The notes: a model not told the origin generated them from the letters alone. A DNA stretch of 64,000 bases from Segatella copri (GCF_015074785.1 NZ_CP042464.1:2787001-2851000), one strand, 5' to 3'; numbered from the stretch's first letter, positions 53,801 to 63,526 are shown. Program-made: numbers and translations.

Positions 53801-55654
53801 ATGAAGGAATTCTTGCAAATTTTACGCCGGTTCGTCCCTCCATACAAGAAGTATCTGGGACTGTCAATCCTGTTCAATATCCTGTCTGCGGTATTGAACA
53901 TCTTTTCGTTTGCAGCCTTGATACCAATCCTGCAAATCCTGTTCCAAGTAGATGGTGGTATCCGTGTCAACGAGTATATGCACTGGAATGGAGATTGGGG
54001 TAGCATCAAGGAGGTTGCAACCAATAACCTGTATTATTATATTCAGGAGTTTATTGTTGTCCATAGTGCATCAACTGCCCTTTTGGTCATCGGCATATTC
54101 CTAGCCTTCATGACATTCCTCAAGACGGGAGCCTATTTCCTCTCGTCAGCCACCATCATACCTATCCGTACAGGTATTGTAAGAGACATCCGCAACCAGA
54201 TTTACCAGAAGATAAACAGTCTCTCGCTCGGTTTCTTCAGCGAGGAGCGCAAGGGAGATATCATTGCCCGCATGAGCGGTGATGTGCAGGAAGTGGAGAA
54301 CAGCATCATGTCGTCGCTCGACATGCTCTTCAAGAACCCTATTCTGATCCTCTTCTATTTCGTTACGCTGATCTGCATCAGTTGGCAGCTCACCCTCTTC
54401 ACCATCCTCTTTGTGCCACCTTTCGGCTGGTTCATGGGAATAGTGGGCAAGAAACTGAAGGCACACAGTATCGAGGCACAGGCACTTTGGAGCGATACGA
54501 TGAGTATGGTAGAAGAAACCCTGGGCGGCTTGCGCATCATCAAGGCGTTCTGTGCAGAAGAAAAGATGAACAAGCGTTTCAATCAGGTTAACAGCAGCTA
54601 CCGCGACAACATCATGCGTGTAAATATCCGCCAGCAGATGGCACACCCGATGAGTGAGTTTCTGGGAACTATCCTCATCGTAGTGGTATTGTGGTTTGGC
54701 GGTATCCTGGTTCTGGATTACGGCAGAATCGACGGTCCTACCATCATCTTCTATCTCGTGATGCTCTACAGCATCATCAACCCGCTGAAGGAATTCTCCA
54801 AAGCGAGTTACAATATTCCAAAGGGATTGGCAAGTATGGAGCGTATCGACAAGATTCTGCAGGCTGAGGTGGAAATCAAGGACAAGGAGAACCCTGAGCA
54901 TATCAGCAGCTTCGAACATCAGATAGAGTTCCGCCACGTTTCCTTCGCCTATACCGACCGAAAGAGCGCCGAACTGGTTTATGTATTAAAGGATATCAAT
55001 CTCGTGATACCAAAAGGCAAGACTGTTGCACTTGTTGGTCAGAGCGGTAGCGGTAAGAGTACGATGGTAGATTTGATTCCACGTTACTATGATGTACAGG
55101 AAGGCGAGGTGCTGATTGACGGCATTAATGTGAAAGACCTTGCCGTACATGACCTTCGCATGCTGATAGGAAATGTAAACCAGGAGGCTATCCTCTTCAA
55201 TGCAAGTTTCAAGGACAATATCCGATTCGGCAAGACCGATGCTACAGACGAGGAAATAGCCAATGCAGCTAAGATAGCCAATGCTTACGAGTTCATTACC
55301 AAGTCGGAGCATGGTTTCGATACAAATATCGGAGACCGAGGCGGCAGACTTTCCGGTGGCCAGCGCCAGCGTGTCAGCATCGCCCGTGCCATCCTCAAGA
55401 ATCCTCCTATCCTCATCCTCGATGAGGCAACATCAGCCCTCGATACCGAGAGCGAGCGCCTGGTTCAGGATGCCTTGGAGAAACTGATGAAAACCCGTAC
55501 CACCGTGGCTGTGGCTCACCGATTGAGTACCATCAAGCATGCCGATGAAATCTGCGTATTGCACGAGGGTAAGATTGTGGAGCGCGGTACCCACGATGAA
55601 CTGATTAGAAAAGACGGATATTACAAAAAGTTGCACGATATGCAGCAGGTGTAA
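53801..55654 (+). CDS. MsbA-like ABC exporter (fused permease and ATPase)
   Basis: 617 residues from ATG 53801 (MKEFLQILRRFVPPYKK). The frame runs 12 codons further up, but that part is the terminator and promoter. Six-helix exporter domain (about residues 18-335) with an exporter-type coupling segment, then a nucleotide-binding domain: Walker A GQSGSGKST (about residue 412), signature LSGGQRQRVSIARA (about residue 515), Walker B ILILDEATSALD (about residue 535), H-loop in AVAHRLST. The family flips lipid A, glycolipids or other lipids. Being first in an operon with an acyltransferase and phospho-head-group enzymes, it probably exports their lipid product. Confidence 0.93.
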   Translation: MKEFLQILRRFVPPYKKYLGLSILFNILSAVLNIFSFAALIPILQILFQVDGGIRVNEYMHWNGDWGSIKEVATNNLYYYIQEFIVVHSASTALLVIGIFLAFMTFLKTGAYFLSSATIIPIRTGIVRDIRNQIYQKINSLSLGFFSEERKGDIIARMSGDVQEVENSIMSSLDMLFKNPILILFYFVTLICISWQLTLFTILFVPPFGWFMGIVGKKLKAHSIEAQALWSDTMSMVEETLGGLRIIKAFCAEEKMNKRFNQVNSSYRDNIMRVNIRQQMAHPMSEFLGTILIVVVLWFGGILVLDYGRIDGPTIIFYLVMLYSIINPLKEFSKASYNIPKGLASMERIDKILQAEVEIKDKENPEHISSFEHQIEFRHVSFAYTDRKSAELVYVLKDINLVIPKGKTVALVGQSGSGKSTMVDLIPRYYDVQEGEVLIDGINVKDLAVHDLRMLIGNVNQEAILFNASFKDNIRFGKTDATDEEIANAAKIANAYEFITKSEHGFDTNIGDRGGRLSGGQRQRVSIARAILKNPPILILDEATSALDTESERLVQDALEKLMKTRTTVAVAHRLSTIKHADEICVLHEGKIVERGTHDELIRKDGYYKKLHDMQQV

Positions 55655-55695
55655 TATAACTGAGAATTAATAATTAACAATAAATAGTTTTGTTG

Positions 55696-56622
55696 ATGGT
55701 TAAGATTGTTTATGCGTTCTTTTATGCAATATCGCTGCTGCCATTCTGGTTGCTCTATTGCATCGCCGATTTCGAGTACTTCATGATGTATTACGTCATC
55801 AAGTACCGCAGAGGCATTGTGCGTAAGAATCTCACCACCTCCTTCCCTGAGAAATCAGAAGAAGAGATTGTTGACATCGAGAAGAAATTCTACCGCTGGT
55901 TCAGCGATTACTTCTTCGAGGCGGTTAAACTTCTGAGCATCAGCGATAAGAAACTTCGCCGCCGATTCAAGGTATATAACAGCGAAGAAGTGGAACAATG
56001 TTTCCAGGAAGGTCAGGATGTGGCAGCCATCCTCGGGCATTACTGCAACTGGGAGTGGCTCTCATGTGTGGGCATCGAACTGCCCAAGTCACGCAAGATG
56101 GGTCTCATCTATCATCCTCTGCGCAACCAAGCCTTCGACGAACTCTTCAAGCGCATCCGTTCTCACGAGGAGAATGGCGTAGTGGTGCCCAAGAAAGACA
56201 TCCTCCGCTACTTGGTGGATTACAAGCGCAAGGGCATCATGAGCATCTTCGGCTACATCAGCGACCAGGGGCCCAAGTGGGAGAACATCCACCTGTGGCT
56301 TCCTTTCCTCAATCATCCCGAAACCCCAGTGTTTACTGGCGGCGAGAGAATCATGAGAAAGATGAACGATGCCGTGTTCTATGTAGAGATGTCCCGCCCT
56401 AAGCGCGGCTACTATACAGCAACATACAAACTCATCACCCGCAATCCGAACTCCCTGCCGGAGCACGAGATTACCCGTCGTTTCTTCCAGATGCTGGAAG
56501 AAACCATCCGCCGGAATCCACCTTATTATTTATGGACGCATAACAGATGGAAGCGAACCAGGGAGGAGTTTGATAAGCGATATGAAATCAAAAATGGTAA
56601 AGTAATTCCTAAAGAATCATGA
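55696..56622 (+). CDS. Lysophospholipid/lipid A-type acyltransferase (LpxL/HtrB family)
   Basis: 308 residues from ATG 55696 (MVKIVYAFF); TTG 55690 is in frame but unlikely. One N-terminal helix (IVYAFFYAISLLPFWLLYCI), then the acyltransferase core with the HX4(D/E) motif in GHYCNWEWL (about residues 113-121), and the family segments VPKKDILRYL, GYISDQGP and PPYYLWTHNRWKR at the C-terminus, which match late lipid A acyltransferases. It would add an acyl chain to lipid A or an aminolipid. 41 bases after the exporter gene; the next gene overlaps its stop by 4 bases. Confidence 0.92.
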   Translation: MVKIVYAFFYAISLLPFWLLYCIADFEYFMMYYVIKYRRGIVRKNLTTSFPEKSEEEIVDIEKKFYRWFSDYFFEAVKLLSISDKKLRRRFKVYNSEEVEQCFQEGQDVAAILGHYCNWEWLSCVGIELPKSRKMGLIYHPLRNQAFDELFKRIRSHEENGVVVPKKDILRYLVDYKRKGIMSIFGYISDQGPKWENIHLWLPFLNHPETPVFTGGERIMRKMNDAVFYVEMSRPKRGYYTATYKLITRNPNSLPEHEITRRFFQMLEETIRRNPPYYLWTHNRWKRTREEFDKRYEIKNGKVIPKES

Positions 56623-57677
56623 GAATAGTTCTTTTCTGTGAAAACAAGTATGCCATAGACATACTTAATCCAATACAAGAACATGTGACAAAGCAACATT
56701 TGCCACACGAGATATTGTGGTATATCCACAAACCAAAGATAGACAGTTTTCCATATGCCGACCAGGTGAAATGGACCAACTCTATTCAAGAAGTCTATGA
56801 CTTCCAGCCAGAGGCTATCTATGTGCCAGGCAACATTGTGCCTTACTATCTGCCAGGCGTCAAGATACAAGTATTCCACGGCTATGCCGCAGAGAAGAAA
56901 GACCACTGGATTATCCGCCGTTACTTTGACACCTATTTCACCCAAGGTCCTTACTTCACTTCCCACTTCGAGGCTCTGGCCAAGAGATATGGAGATTTCG
57001 AGGTGTTGGAAACGGGATGGCCTAAGCAGGATTGGATCAAGGAAAACCTGCATAAATATGATGCCGACCGAGAGAAACTGCTCAGGGAAAGCGGCAAGGA
57101 GACCTTGATCCTTTACGCTCCTACCTTCTCGCCAAAACTCACTTCGCTTCCTTACATCAAGGAAGAGCTGGGCAAGCTGGCTAAGGAGCGCAATGCCCTG
57201 ATAGTAATGAAGTTCCATCCGCTTACCCGTCAGGAATGGGTAGATGAATACCGTGAATGGGCTGCAACCAAGAAGGATGTTCTCTTCATCGACAAGGGAG
57301 AGAACGTAACCAAATATCAGCTGATGGCAGATACGCTCATCAGCGATACCTCTTCTACCATCTATGAGTTCCTGCTGCTCTCTCGCCCAGTAATCACCCT
57401 CGGCACCATATCCAAGGATATCTACTGGGAAAACATCACGGAACCTGATCAACTGATTGCCGCCTACGACCATGCCCTCACAGACCCTGAGGCGATAGCC
57501 AAGAGACAGTGGATAGTAGACAACTACGATCCATATTTGGACGGCAACGTATGCCAGCGCATGCTCGACGGAGCCGAAGACTACATCCGCCGTCATGGTG
57601 TGCCGAAGAAGAGAAAGCTGAATCTCTGGCGTAAATATACCAGCATCAAGACATTTGGAAGAATCAAAAAAGGATAA
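56619..57677 (+). CDS. CDP-glycerol glycerophosphotransferase family protein (TagB/TagF-like)
   Basis: 352 residues. The family transfers glycerol-phosphate or a similar group from CDP-glycerol to a lipid or polymer. Two Rossmann lobes of the GT-B type: [15 protein letters not shown] (about residues 85-99, the acceptor/base His), [21 protein letters not shown], and the donor-site [18 protein letters not shown] (about residues 239-256). It lacks the extra N-terminal glycosyltransferase module of long TagF enzymes, so single-unit transfer is more likely than polymerisation. Overlaps the acyltransferase gene by 4 bases and is 4 bases from the aminotransferase gene. Confidence 0.9.
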   Translation: MRIVLFCENKYAIDILNPIQEHVTKQHLPHEILWYIHKPKIDSFPYADQVKWTNSIQEVYDFQPEAIYVPGNIVPYYLPGVKIQVFHGYAAEKKDHWIIRRYFDTYFTQGPYFTSHFEALAKRYGDFEVLETGWPKQDWIKENLHKYDADREKLLRESGKETLILYAPTFSPKLTSLPYIKEELGKLAKERNALIVMKFHPLTRQEWVDEYREWAATKKDVLFIDKGENVTKYQLMADTLISDTSSTIYEFLLLSRPVITLGTISKDIYWENITEPDQLIAAYDHALTDPEAIAKRQWIVDNYDPYLDGNVCQRMLDGAEDYIRRHGVPKKRKLNLWRKYTSIKTFGRIKKG

Positions 57678-57681
57678 AGAT

Positions 57682-58755
57682 ATGCTTAATTTTACAGTAG
57701 GACCTGTGATGGCAAGCGATGAGGTTAGAGCCATCGGCGCTGAGCAGGTGCCTTATTTCAGAACAGCAGAGTTCTCCGCCATCATGAAGGAGAACGAACA
57801 ATTGATGAAGCAGTTTGCCAAGGCATCAGACGATGCCCGCACAGTTTTTATCACAGGTTCGGGCACAGCCTCTATGGAAGCCGTGGTCATGAATGTATTC
57901 ACTCCTGCCGACAAAGTACTGGTAGTGAATGGCGGTAGCTTTGGTCACCGATTCGTACAACTCTGTGAAATTCATGAGATTCCACATACAGAAATCAAGC
58001 TTGAGATGGGGACTCCACTCACGGCAGAAGACCTCAAGCCATACGAGGGACAAGGCTACACCGGCTTCCTCGTCAATCTACATGAGACTTCTACCGGCGT
58101 ACTCTACGACATCCAGATGATCAGCGACTTCTGTCATCGCAACCATATTTTCCTGGCAGTAGATTCCATCAGTTCTTTCCTCGCGGACCCATTCAACATG
58201 AAGGAGTTGGGCGTAAACGTGATGATTACAGGTTCACAGAAGGCATTGGCGTGTCCTCCAGGCATTTCTGTCATCATTCTCGATACAGAAGCCATCAAAC
58301 GAGTAGAGGCAAACAAGGTGAAGTCAATGTACTTCGACCTGAAGGATGCCTTGAAGAATGGTGAGCGTGGACAGACTCCTTTCACTCCAGCCGTAGGAAC
58401 CTTACTGCAGATTCATGCCCGCCTGAAGGAGATAGAGCGCAATGGCGGTGTGGAGAGCGAGAACCAGCGCATGAAAATGCTTGCAGAAGATTTCAGAAGC
58501 AAGATCAAGGACCTGCCATTCACCATCGTTTCCCAATCGATGTCAAATGCCGTTACTCCTCTGCATCCACAGAACACCTCAGCCTACGACATCTTCCTAA
58601 AGCTGAAAGACGAATATGGCATCTGGGTATGTCCTAATGGTGGCGACATGGCAGAAAAGATATTCCGTGTAGGTCATCTCGGCAACCTGAGTCCAAAAGA
58701 CAACACCACTCTCGTTGATGCACTGAAGGATATGCAGGCTAAGGGACTGCTATAA
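57682..58755 (+). CDS. Class V aminotransferase (alanine-glyoxylate / serine-pyruvate type)
   Basis: 357 residues from ATG 57682 ([10 protein letters not shown]), with AAGGATAAAG upstream; earlier in-frame starts lie inside the previous gene. PLP residues: Asp in AVDSISS (about 161) and the Schiff-base Lys in [12 protein letters not shown] (about 187), which match alanine-glyoxylate aminotransferases rather than cysteine desulfurases. The C-terminal Arg is in [11 protein letters not shown] (carboxylate binding). Between a CDP-glycerol transferase and a TagD-type cytidylyltransferase, it probably aminates a small phosphorylated carbonyl compound. That function is inference. Confidence 0.88.
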   Translation: MLNFTVGPVMASDEVRAIGAEQVPYFRTAEFSAIMKENEQLMKQFAKASDDARTVFITGSGTASMEAVVMNVFTPADKVLVVNGGSFGHRFVQLCEIHEIPHTEIKLEMGTPLTAEDLKPYEGQGYTGFLVNLHETSTGVLYDIQMISDFCHRNHIFLAVDSISSFLADPFNMKELGVNVMITGSQKALACPPGISVIILDTEAIKRVEANKVKSMYFDLKDALKNGERGQTPFTPAVGTLLQIHARLKEIERNGGVESENQRMKMLAEDFRSKIKDLPFTIVSQSMSNAVTPLHPQNTSAYDIFLKLKDEYGIWVCPNGGDMAEKIFRVGHLGNLSPKDNTTLVDALKDMQAKGLL

Positions 58756-58812
58756 AGGGGCTGCTATAATATATATAATAAGGTATAGAGAACTTTCAAG
58801 ATAGAGAAACTT

Positions 58813-60159
58813 ATGGTTAAAGTCATCACATACGGTACTTACGACCTGCTTCATTATGGTCACATCCGTCTCCTGGAGCGCGCCAAGGCTTTGGGCGACT
58901 ACCTCATCGTGGGCGTAACCTCGGATACCTTCGACCGTGAACGTGGCAAAATTAATGTACAACAATCCCTCATGGAACGAGTGGAAGCCGTGCGTGCCAC
59001 TGGCATTGCCGATGAAATCATCATCGAGGAATACGAGGGACAGAAGATTGACGACATCAAGCGACTGGACGTAGATATCTTTACCGTAGGTTCTGACTGG
59101 AGAGGCAAGTTTGACTATCTCAACGCCTATTGCAAGGTGGTTTATCTAGACCGCACTCAGGGCGTATCGAGCACGGAGATCAGAAGCGAGCAGCAGGTGG
59201 TTCGCCTCGGACTGGTTGGCGAATCGCCTATCCTCAACAAGATAGAGCGGGAAAGCCAATATGTCAATGGGCTAGAGGCAGGAAAGGTTTTCTCCCTCAA
59301 CCACCAATATCTCTCAGAGAATCTGCAGGCAGCGGAAAAGCAGGCAGCCAGTTTTCAGGAACTCCTGGATGAAAGCGATGCGCTCTATGTCATCTCTGCC
59401 CCAAGCAAGCACTATGCTCAAATAAAGGAGGCATTAGAAGCTGGCAAACACGTATTGTGCGAATCGCCTATCACTCTTCAGCCTCAGCAATGGAAAGAAC
59501 TCAAGGAAATAGCAAAAAATAAGAAGGTAGTCTTGATGGATTCTATCAAGACCGCCTATTCCGTAGCCTATTACCGACTCTTACTCTTGGCTAAGGGCGG
59601 TATCATCGGTGATATCATGTCGGTGGATGCAACCTGCACCAGTCTCGTAGACTTTGACCCGACCCAGGATTCACAGAAGAGTCTTTACGAATGGAACAGT
59701 ATCTGCGCCTGGGGACCGACGGCACTCCTGCCTATCTTCCAGCTTCTAGGCACAGAATACAGCAACAAACAGATAGCCACTCACTTCTTGGACGAAGCAA
59801 AGCGCTATGATGCCTTTACCAAGATATCCTTCCTCTATCCTCATGCCGTAGCTTCGCTGAAGGTTGGTCAAGGCGTGAAGTCGGAAGGCGAATTGATTAT
59901 CTCGGGCACCAAGGGATACATCTACGTACCAGCCCCATGGTGGAAGACCGATTACTTCGAGGTGAGATACGAGAATCCGCAGAACAACAAGCGCTACTTC
60001 TACCAGCTGGATGGAGAAGGGTTGCGCTATATGCTCCTCTCCTTCCTCAAAGCCATCCGCACCGGCAAGGACTTCTCGTATGTATCCGATGACATATCAG
60101 AAGAAATCGTCAAGACTATCGCCAATTTCGAGGCAAGAAAAGACATGGTCATCATATAG
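58813..60159 (+). CDS. Glycerol-3-phosphate cytidylyltransferase (TagD-like) fused to a degenerate Gfo/Idh/MocA oxidoreductase domain
   Basis: 448 residues. Residues 1-130 are a full TagD-type nucleotidyltransferase: YGTYDLLHYGH (HXGH, His 14 and His 17), SDWRGKFDYL (about 94-103) and GVSSTEIRS (about 117-125); these make CDP-glycerol from CTP and glycerol 3-phosphate. From about residue 130 a Gfo/Idh/MocA fold follows (LYVISAPSKHYAQIKEALEA, GELIISGTKGYIYV). The nucleotide-binding glycine motif is degenerate (LGLVGES) and the catalytic Lys of the EKP motif is Ser (CESPIT, residue 218), so the domain may no longer oxidise. 57 bases after the aminotransferase gene. Confidence 0.92.
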   Translation: MVKVITYGTYDLLHYGHIRLLERAKALGDYLIVGVTSDTFDRERGKINVQQSLMERVEAVRATGIADEIIIEEYEGQKIDDIKRLDVDIFTVGSDWRGKFDYLNAYCKVVYLDRTQGVSSTEIRSEQQVVRLGLVGESPILNKIERESQYVNGLEAGKVFSLNHQYLSENLQAAEKQAASFQELLDESDALYVISAPSKHYAQIKEALEAGKHVLCESPITLQPQQWKELKEIAKNKKVVLMDSIKTAYSVAYYRLLLLAKGGIIGDIMSVDATCTSLVDFDPTQDSQKSLYEWNSICAWGPTALLPIFQLLGTEYSNKQIATHFLDEAKRYDAFTKISFLYPHAVASLKVGQGVKSEGELIISGTKGYIYVPAPWWKTDYFEVRYENPQNNKRYFYQLDGEGLRYMLLSFLKAIRTGKDFSYVSDDISEEIVKTIANFEARKDMVII

Positions 60160-60306
60160 GTTCGTCTACATGATGTCCATTTCCTTTCTTGAAAGCTTTT
60201 TCCTTTTAGTCTTAACGGCATTTATATAATTTAACAACTATTAGTGCAAGAAAGCACAAGTTTCTCTGTTATTATACATATAAAAATAAGCAAAAACAAT
60301 AATACG

Positions 60307-61872
60307 ATGAATCAGAAATTGTTAAAAAGCCATACGATATTGGCGATTTGTATTCTAATCTTATCCGTCATCCCTGTTGTGGCAATAGGTCCCTATCTCC
60401 ATCAGTTTGCAGATGACTATGTATTCGGAGCTCCTGTCTACAAGGCTTGGACTGCCACCCATTCATTTGGGGCATGTATTCAGGCGGCCTGGGCTGAATC
60501 CATGCATATCTACCAGACATGGCAGGGTACCTATTCGGCATGTTTCCTGATGGCATTACAACCTGGAATTTTTGGCAAATACTGGCTTGTACCGATTATT
60601 CTATTGGGAAGTCTAATTCTTTCCACCTATACACTGGGATACACAATATTACGCAGATTGCTACATATCAGCAAATTGGAATACACTTTCATTTCTACTC
60701 TATTTGTATTAATGACCGTACAGTTCGTATGGTCGTTCTACGATGCATTCTGCTGGTATAACGGAGCGATGTACTATACCTTATATTATAGTATTTCTTT
60801 GTTTCTTGCCTCCCTACTCATCGAATTCCATCTTACAAAATCTATCATAGCGAAAATCATCATCACGCTGGTTTCCGCAGCACTCGCCATATTCATTGCC
60901 GGCGGCAACTTTGTTACCGGTCTGGGTATGCCAGCCATTCTCTTTATGGCAATCGTATGGATGTGGGTGGAGAGGAAGAAGACTCCTTTCTTCTTGCTTT
61001 CTATCCTTATCATTTATGCCTGCGCTTTTGCTTTCAGTGTATTTGCACCAGGCAATACTGTCCGCCAATCCACAGTCACCAGTCAACCGAATGTGGTTTC
61101 AGCCTTCTTTATTGCGATAGCAAAGGGCATAGAATTTCTCGCTGATGCCATTAAAATCACAGAAATACTCATGTTTACCATTCTCATACCTTTCCTTGCA
61201 AGATTAGCCAAGGCATCCCACTTTAGGTTTTCTCATCCATGGCTTTATCTGCTCATCTCTTTCCTACTTTATTGCGCCTTCTTTTTTCCAAACAGCTATG
61301 CCATGGGAACCAAAGGAGCAGACAGAACACAGAATGTATACTTCTATGTGCATCTGTGGATGATTTGCTTCAATATCTACTATCTTTCTGGTGCTCTTCA
61401 GCGCAGAGCGGCTAATCTGGAACCAATAAGCGTTGCTATTGTAAACTTGACAGAGGCAATCAGACTGAAATATAATAAATACTTCAGATGGCTACCGGTA
61501 TATTACTGGCTTGTGTTGGTACTTTCTATCACAGCAAAGCCAACTACTACCAACAGAACACTCTCCTTGCTGCGTAGAGGAACAGCACAGAAGTTTGACC
61601 TAGAAATGCAGCAGCGCGAAATTGCCGTAAAGCAAAGCAAGGCAGATCATCTGGTATTAAATCCGCTTACCGTAAAGATGCCATCCGATGCCTTCCATGA
61701 TATCACTATTTATCCAGGTTATTGGATTAACCGAGGTATGGCAAACTATTATGGCAAGAAAACGGTAGTAGCATTACCTTTCGATGATGGCGAAGAAACG
61801 CCAGCCAAATTGTTAAAACGCTGCCGTGATGAAGTAGGTCCAGGCGGAATGACCTTTATCGAAGGAAAATAA
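60307..61872 (+). CDS. DUF6056 family polytopic membrane protein
   Basis: 521 residues from ATG 60307 (MNQKLLKSHT); the frame is open 21 codons further up with no support. About ten membrane helices, for example ILAICILILSVIPVVAIG, YYTLYYSISLFLASLLI, AIFIAGGNFVTGLGM, ACAFAFSVFAPG. The first outside loop has FADDY, an acidic pair in the place where GT-C glycosyltransferases keep their catalytic Asp, and a soluble C-terminal domain of about 90 residues follows. A role as a polyprenyl-phosphate-sugar-dependent glycosyltransferase is plausible but unproven. 147 bases after the fusion gene, and followed by a terminator. Confidence 0.8.
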   Translation: MNQKLLKSHTILAICILILSVIPVVAIGPYLHQFADDYVFGAPVYKAWTATHSFGACIQAAWAESMHIYQTWQGTYSACFLMALQPGIFGKYWLVPIILLGSLILSTYTLGYTILRRLLHISKLEYTFISTLFVLMTVQFVWSFYDAFCWYNGAMYYTLYYSISLFLASLLIEFHLTKSIIAKIIITLVSAALAIFIAGGNFVTGLGMPAILFMAIVWMWVERKKTPFFLLSILIIYACAFAFSVFAPGNTVRQSTVTSQPNVVSAFFIAIAKGIEFLADAIKITEILMFTILIPFLARLAKASHFRFSHPWLYLLISFLLYCAFFFPNSYAMGTKGADRTQNVYFYVHLWMICFNIYYLSGALQRRAANLEPISVAIVNLTEAIRLKYNKYFRWLPVYYWLVLVLSITAKPTTTNRTLSLLRRGTAQKFDLEMQQREIAVKQSKADHLVLNPLTVKMPSDAFHDITIYPGYWINRGMANYYGKKTVVALPFDDGEETPAKLLKRCRDEVGPGGMTFIEGK

Positions 61873-61901
61873 ATCAGAAATAACAATACCATTCATTAAA
61901 C

Positions 61902-61940
61902 AAAAAAGGTAAGTAGCCCAAACTACTACTTACCTTTTTT
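61902..61940. terminator. Bidirectional terminator overlapping the GT2 stop codon
   Basis: AAAAAAGGTAAGTAG (61902-61916) pairs perfectly with CTACTTACCTTTTTT (61926-61940). The right arm encodes the last lysine-rich codons and stop of the minus-strand GT2 gene. Confidence 0.9.
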
Positions 61941-62726
61941 ATGTTTCAAGCGATCTTCTATAATCTTGCTGACAGCAACAAACTGATAGATGCCTTCATA
62001 GCAGGCACATACAAATCCTTCCTTACCATCACGGAAGCCACCCTTCTGAATATAAGCACGGAAGAAACGCACCAACGGACGATAGAACAAAGCTGCCATT
62101 CCATAATTGCGATCTTTCTTCTTTTCTATCTCGTTAGCTGTATACTGGTTGATCTTTCCCATCCTGCTGGCAATACTGTCATCTGCCAGATGAACAAGTG
62201 CCATATCAGCATGAGCCGCCGGTATCTTTTCTATTCTGCCCTTGATAACAGGATCGGCATGAATGATGGCTGGCCATACGGTATCCTTCCTGATAAAGAA
62301 ACGCAACTGGTAGTCGGGATAGAAACAGTGCATGAATCGTCCCATAAAGCGACTCTTGCGTGGAACATACAAACCCTGTGGAGCATTCTCCTTCTCTATC
62401 AGGGAATAAAGATATTCCTTCAGTTCTGGAGTTACCAGTTCATCAGCATCAACCACCAATACCCACTTGCAGGAAGCAGCATCTATGGCAGTCTGACGTG
62501 CCGGTTCACAAATCTGATAGTTTCCTCTAGGAAAGACAACTATCTTGCAACCATTACGCTTTGCTATATCCAAGGTGTCGTCAGTACTTTCCATGTCGCA
62601 GACAACCACCTCGTCAAAGCCCTTCACTGTATCCAGCACCTGCTGAAGATGGCAGGAGGCATTATAGGTATTAATAACCACCGAGATGCCATTTCCCTGC
62701 TCTTGTTCTACACTTGTCTTATCCAT
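61926..62726 (-). CDS. Glycosyltransferase family 2 (WaaE/KdtX-like)
   Basis: 266 residues from ATG 62726 (MDKTSVEQEQ), which is 11 bases past the stop of the upstream gene; an in-frame TTG at 62768 would overlap that gene. GT-A fold: ISVVINTYNAS start, VVVCDMESTDDT, the DXD motif in VLVVDADELVTPEL (about residues 75-88), then GLYVPRKSRFMGRF. The pattern matches lipopolysaccharide core beta-1,4-glucosyltransferase-like GT2 proteins. The C-terminus is basic (RLKHKKGK). The neighbouring genes support lipopolysaccharide or surface glycan assembly. Confidence 0.88.
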   Translation of the reverse strand: MDKTSVEQEQGNGISVVINTYNASCHLQQVLDTVKGFDEVVVCDMESTDDTLDIAKRNGCKIVVFPRGNYQICEPARQTAIDAASCKWVLVVDADELVTPELKEYLYSLIEKENAPQGLYVPRKSRFMGRFMHCFYPDYQLRFFIRKDTVWPAIIHADPVIKGRIEKIPAAHADMALVHLADDSIASRMGKINQYTANEIEKKKDRNYGMAALFYRPLVRFFRAYIQKGGFRDGKEGFVCACYEGIYQFVAVSKIIEDRLKHKKGK

Positions 62727-62737
62727 ATATCTATGCT

Positions 62738-63526
62738 CTATAAATATTGATCGATACCATTTGTGCAACGAACCAAACGCTCCTTCTTCACCTGGTTCAA
62801 AACATCTTTATGCATGTTCTCTTGGGCTTTAGACGCCTCCTTGTGATAAAGATGGTACATGATTCCTCCCATCTTCAGCGCCTTCTTCCGAACGCCAGCA
62901 AAATGCAGGCGATAGGCAAACTCGGCATCCTCATGTCCCCATTCCAACAGATCCTCATTGTAACCATTTACCTTGATGGCATCCTCTTTCCAATAAGCCA
63001 TGTTGCAACCTCTGAGATGGTCGATTCTACGGGCATAGCGAAAAGCCAGCAATCTGCGGAACACATGAGAACGGAAGCTGTTGCTTACATAACTGAAAGG
63101 CATGTTCCAAAGATTCACATTGACTACCTTTGTATCCAAAATTTTTTTGGAAATCTGGGCAGACAGCAGCACTCTACTTCCACAGACGAAACATCCTTTC
63201 TGAGCCATTTCTATATGGTCTTCTACAAAATGAGAACTCAAAACAACATCTCCATCAACTTGGATGATATAATCACCCATAGCCTTTGCTATTGCCTTAT
63301 TCAAAATGGAAGTTCTTCTGAATCCCTTATCTTCCTGCCAAACCCAAATTACCGGTACTGGCATTTTATCAGCATAACGGTCTATCAGTTTTTTAGTCTC
63401 TTCGGTAGAACCATCGTCAGCAATAACAACTTCATCAGGCATAACATGCTGATGCAACACGCTATACAACACGAGTTCTAAGGCTTTAGGCCAATTGTAA
63501 GTCGTAATCAATAATGTTGTTTTCAT
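62738..63526 (-). CDS. Glycosyltransferase family 2 with C-terminal galactosyltransferase-like domain
   Basis: 262 residues. LITTYNWPKALELVLYSV, VIADDGSTEET, the DXD in YIIQVDGDVVLSSHF (about residues 91-105), then RGCNMAYWKEDAIKVNGYNEDLLEWGHEDAEFAYR (acid/base region, as in Glyco_transf_7C). Probably adds a sugar to the lipopolysaccharide core. Its ATG overlaps the stop of the upstream kinase gene by 4 bases, so kinase, GT2 and GT2 are one operon. Confidence 0.9.
   Translation of the reverse strand: MKTTLLITTYNWPKALELVLYSVLHQHVMPDEVVIADDGSTEETKKLIDRYADKMPVPVIWVWQEDKGFRRTSILNKAIAKAMGDYIIQVDGDVVLSSHFVEDHIEMAQKGCFVCGSRVLLSAQISKKILDTKVVNVNLWNMPFSYVSNSFRSHVFRRLLAFRYARRIDHLRGCNMAYWKEDAIKVNGYNEDLLEWGHEDAEFAYRLHFAGVRKKALKMGGIMYHLYHKEASKAQENMHKDVLNQVKKERLVRCTNGIDQYL

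Noticed and set aside
56526..57734. 402-codon minus-strand ORF across the CDP-glycerol transferase gene
   Set aside because: The plus-strand frame has clear family motifs and operon spacing; the opposite frame has none.
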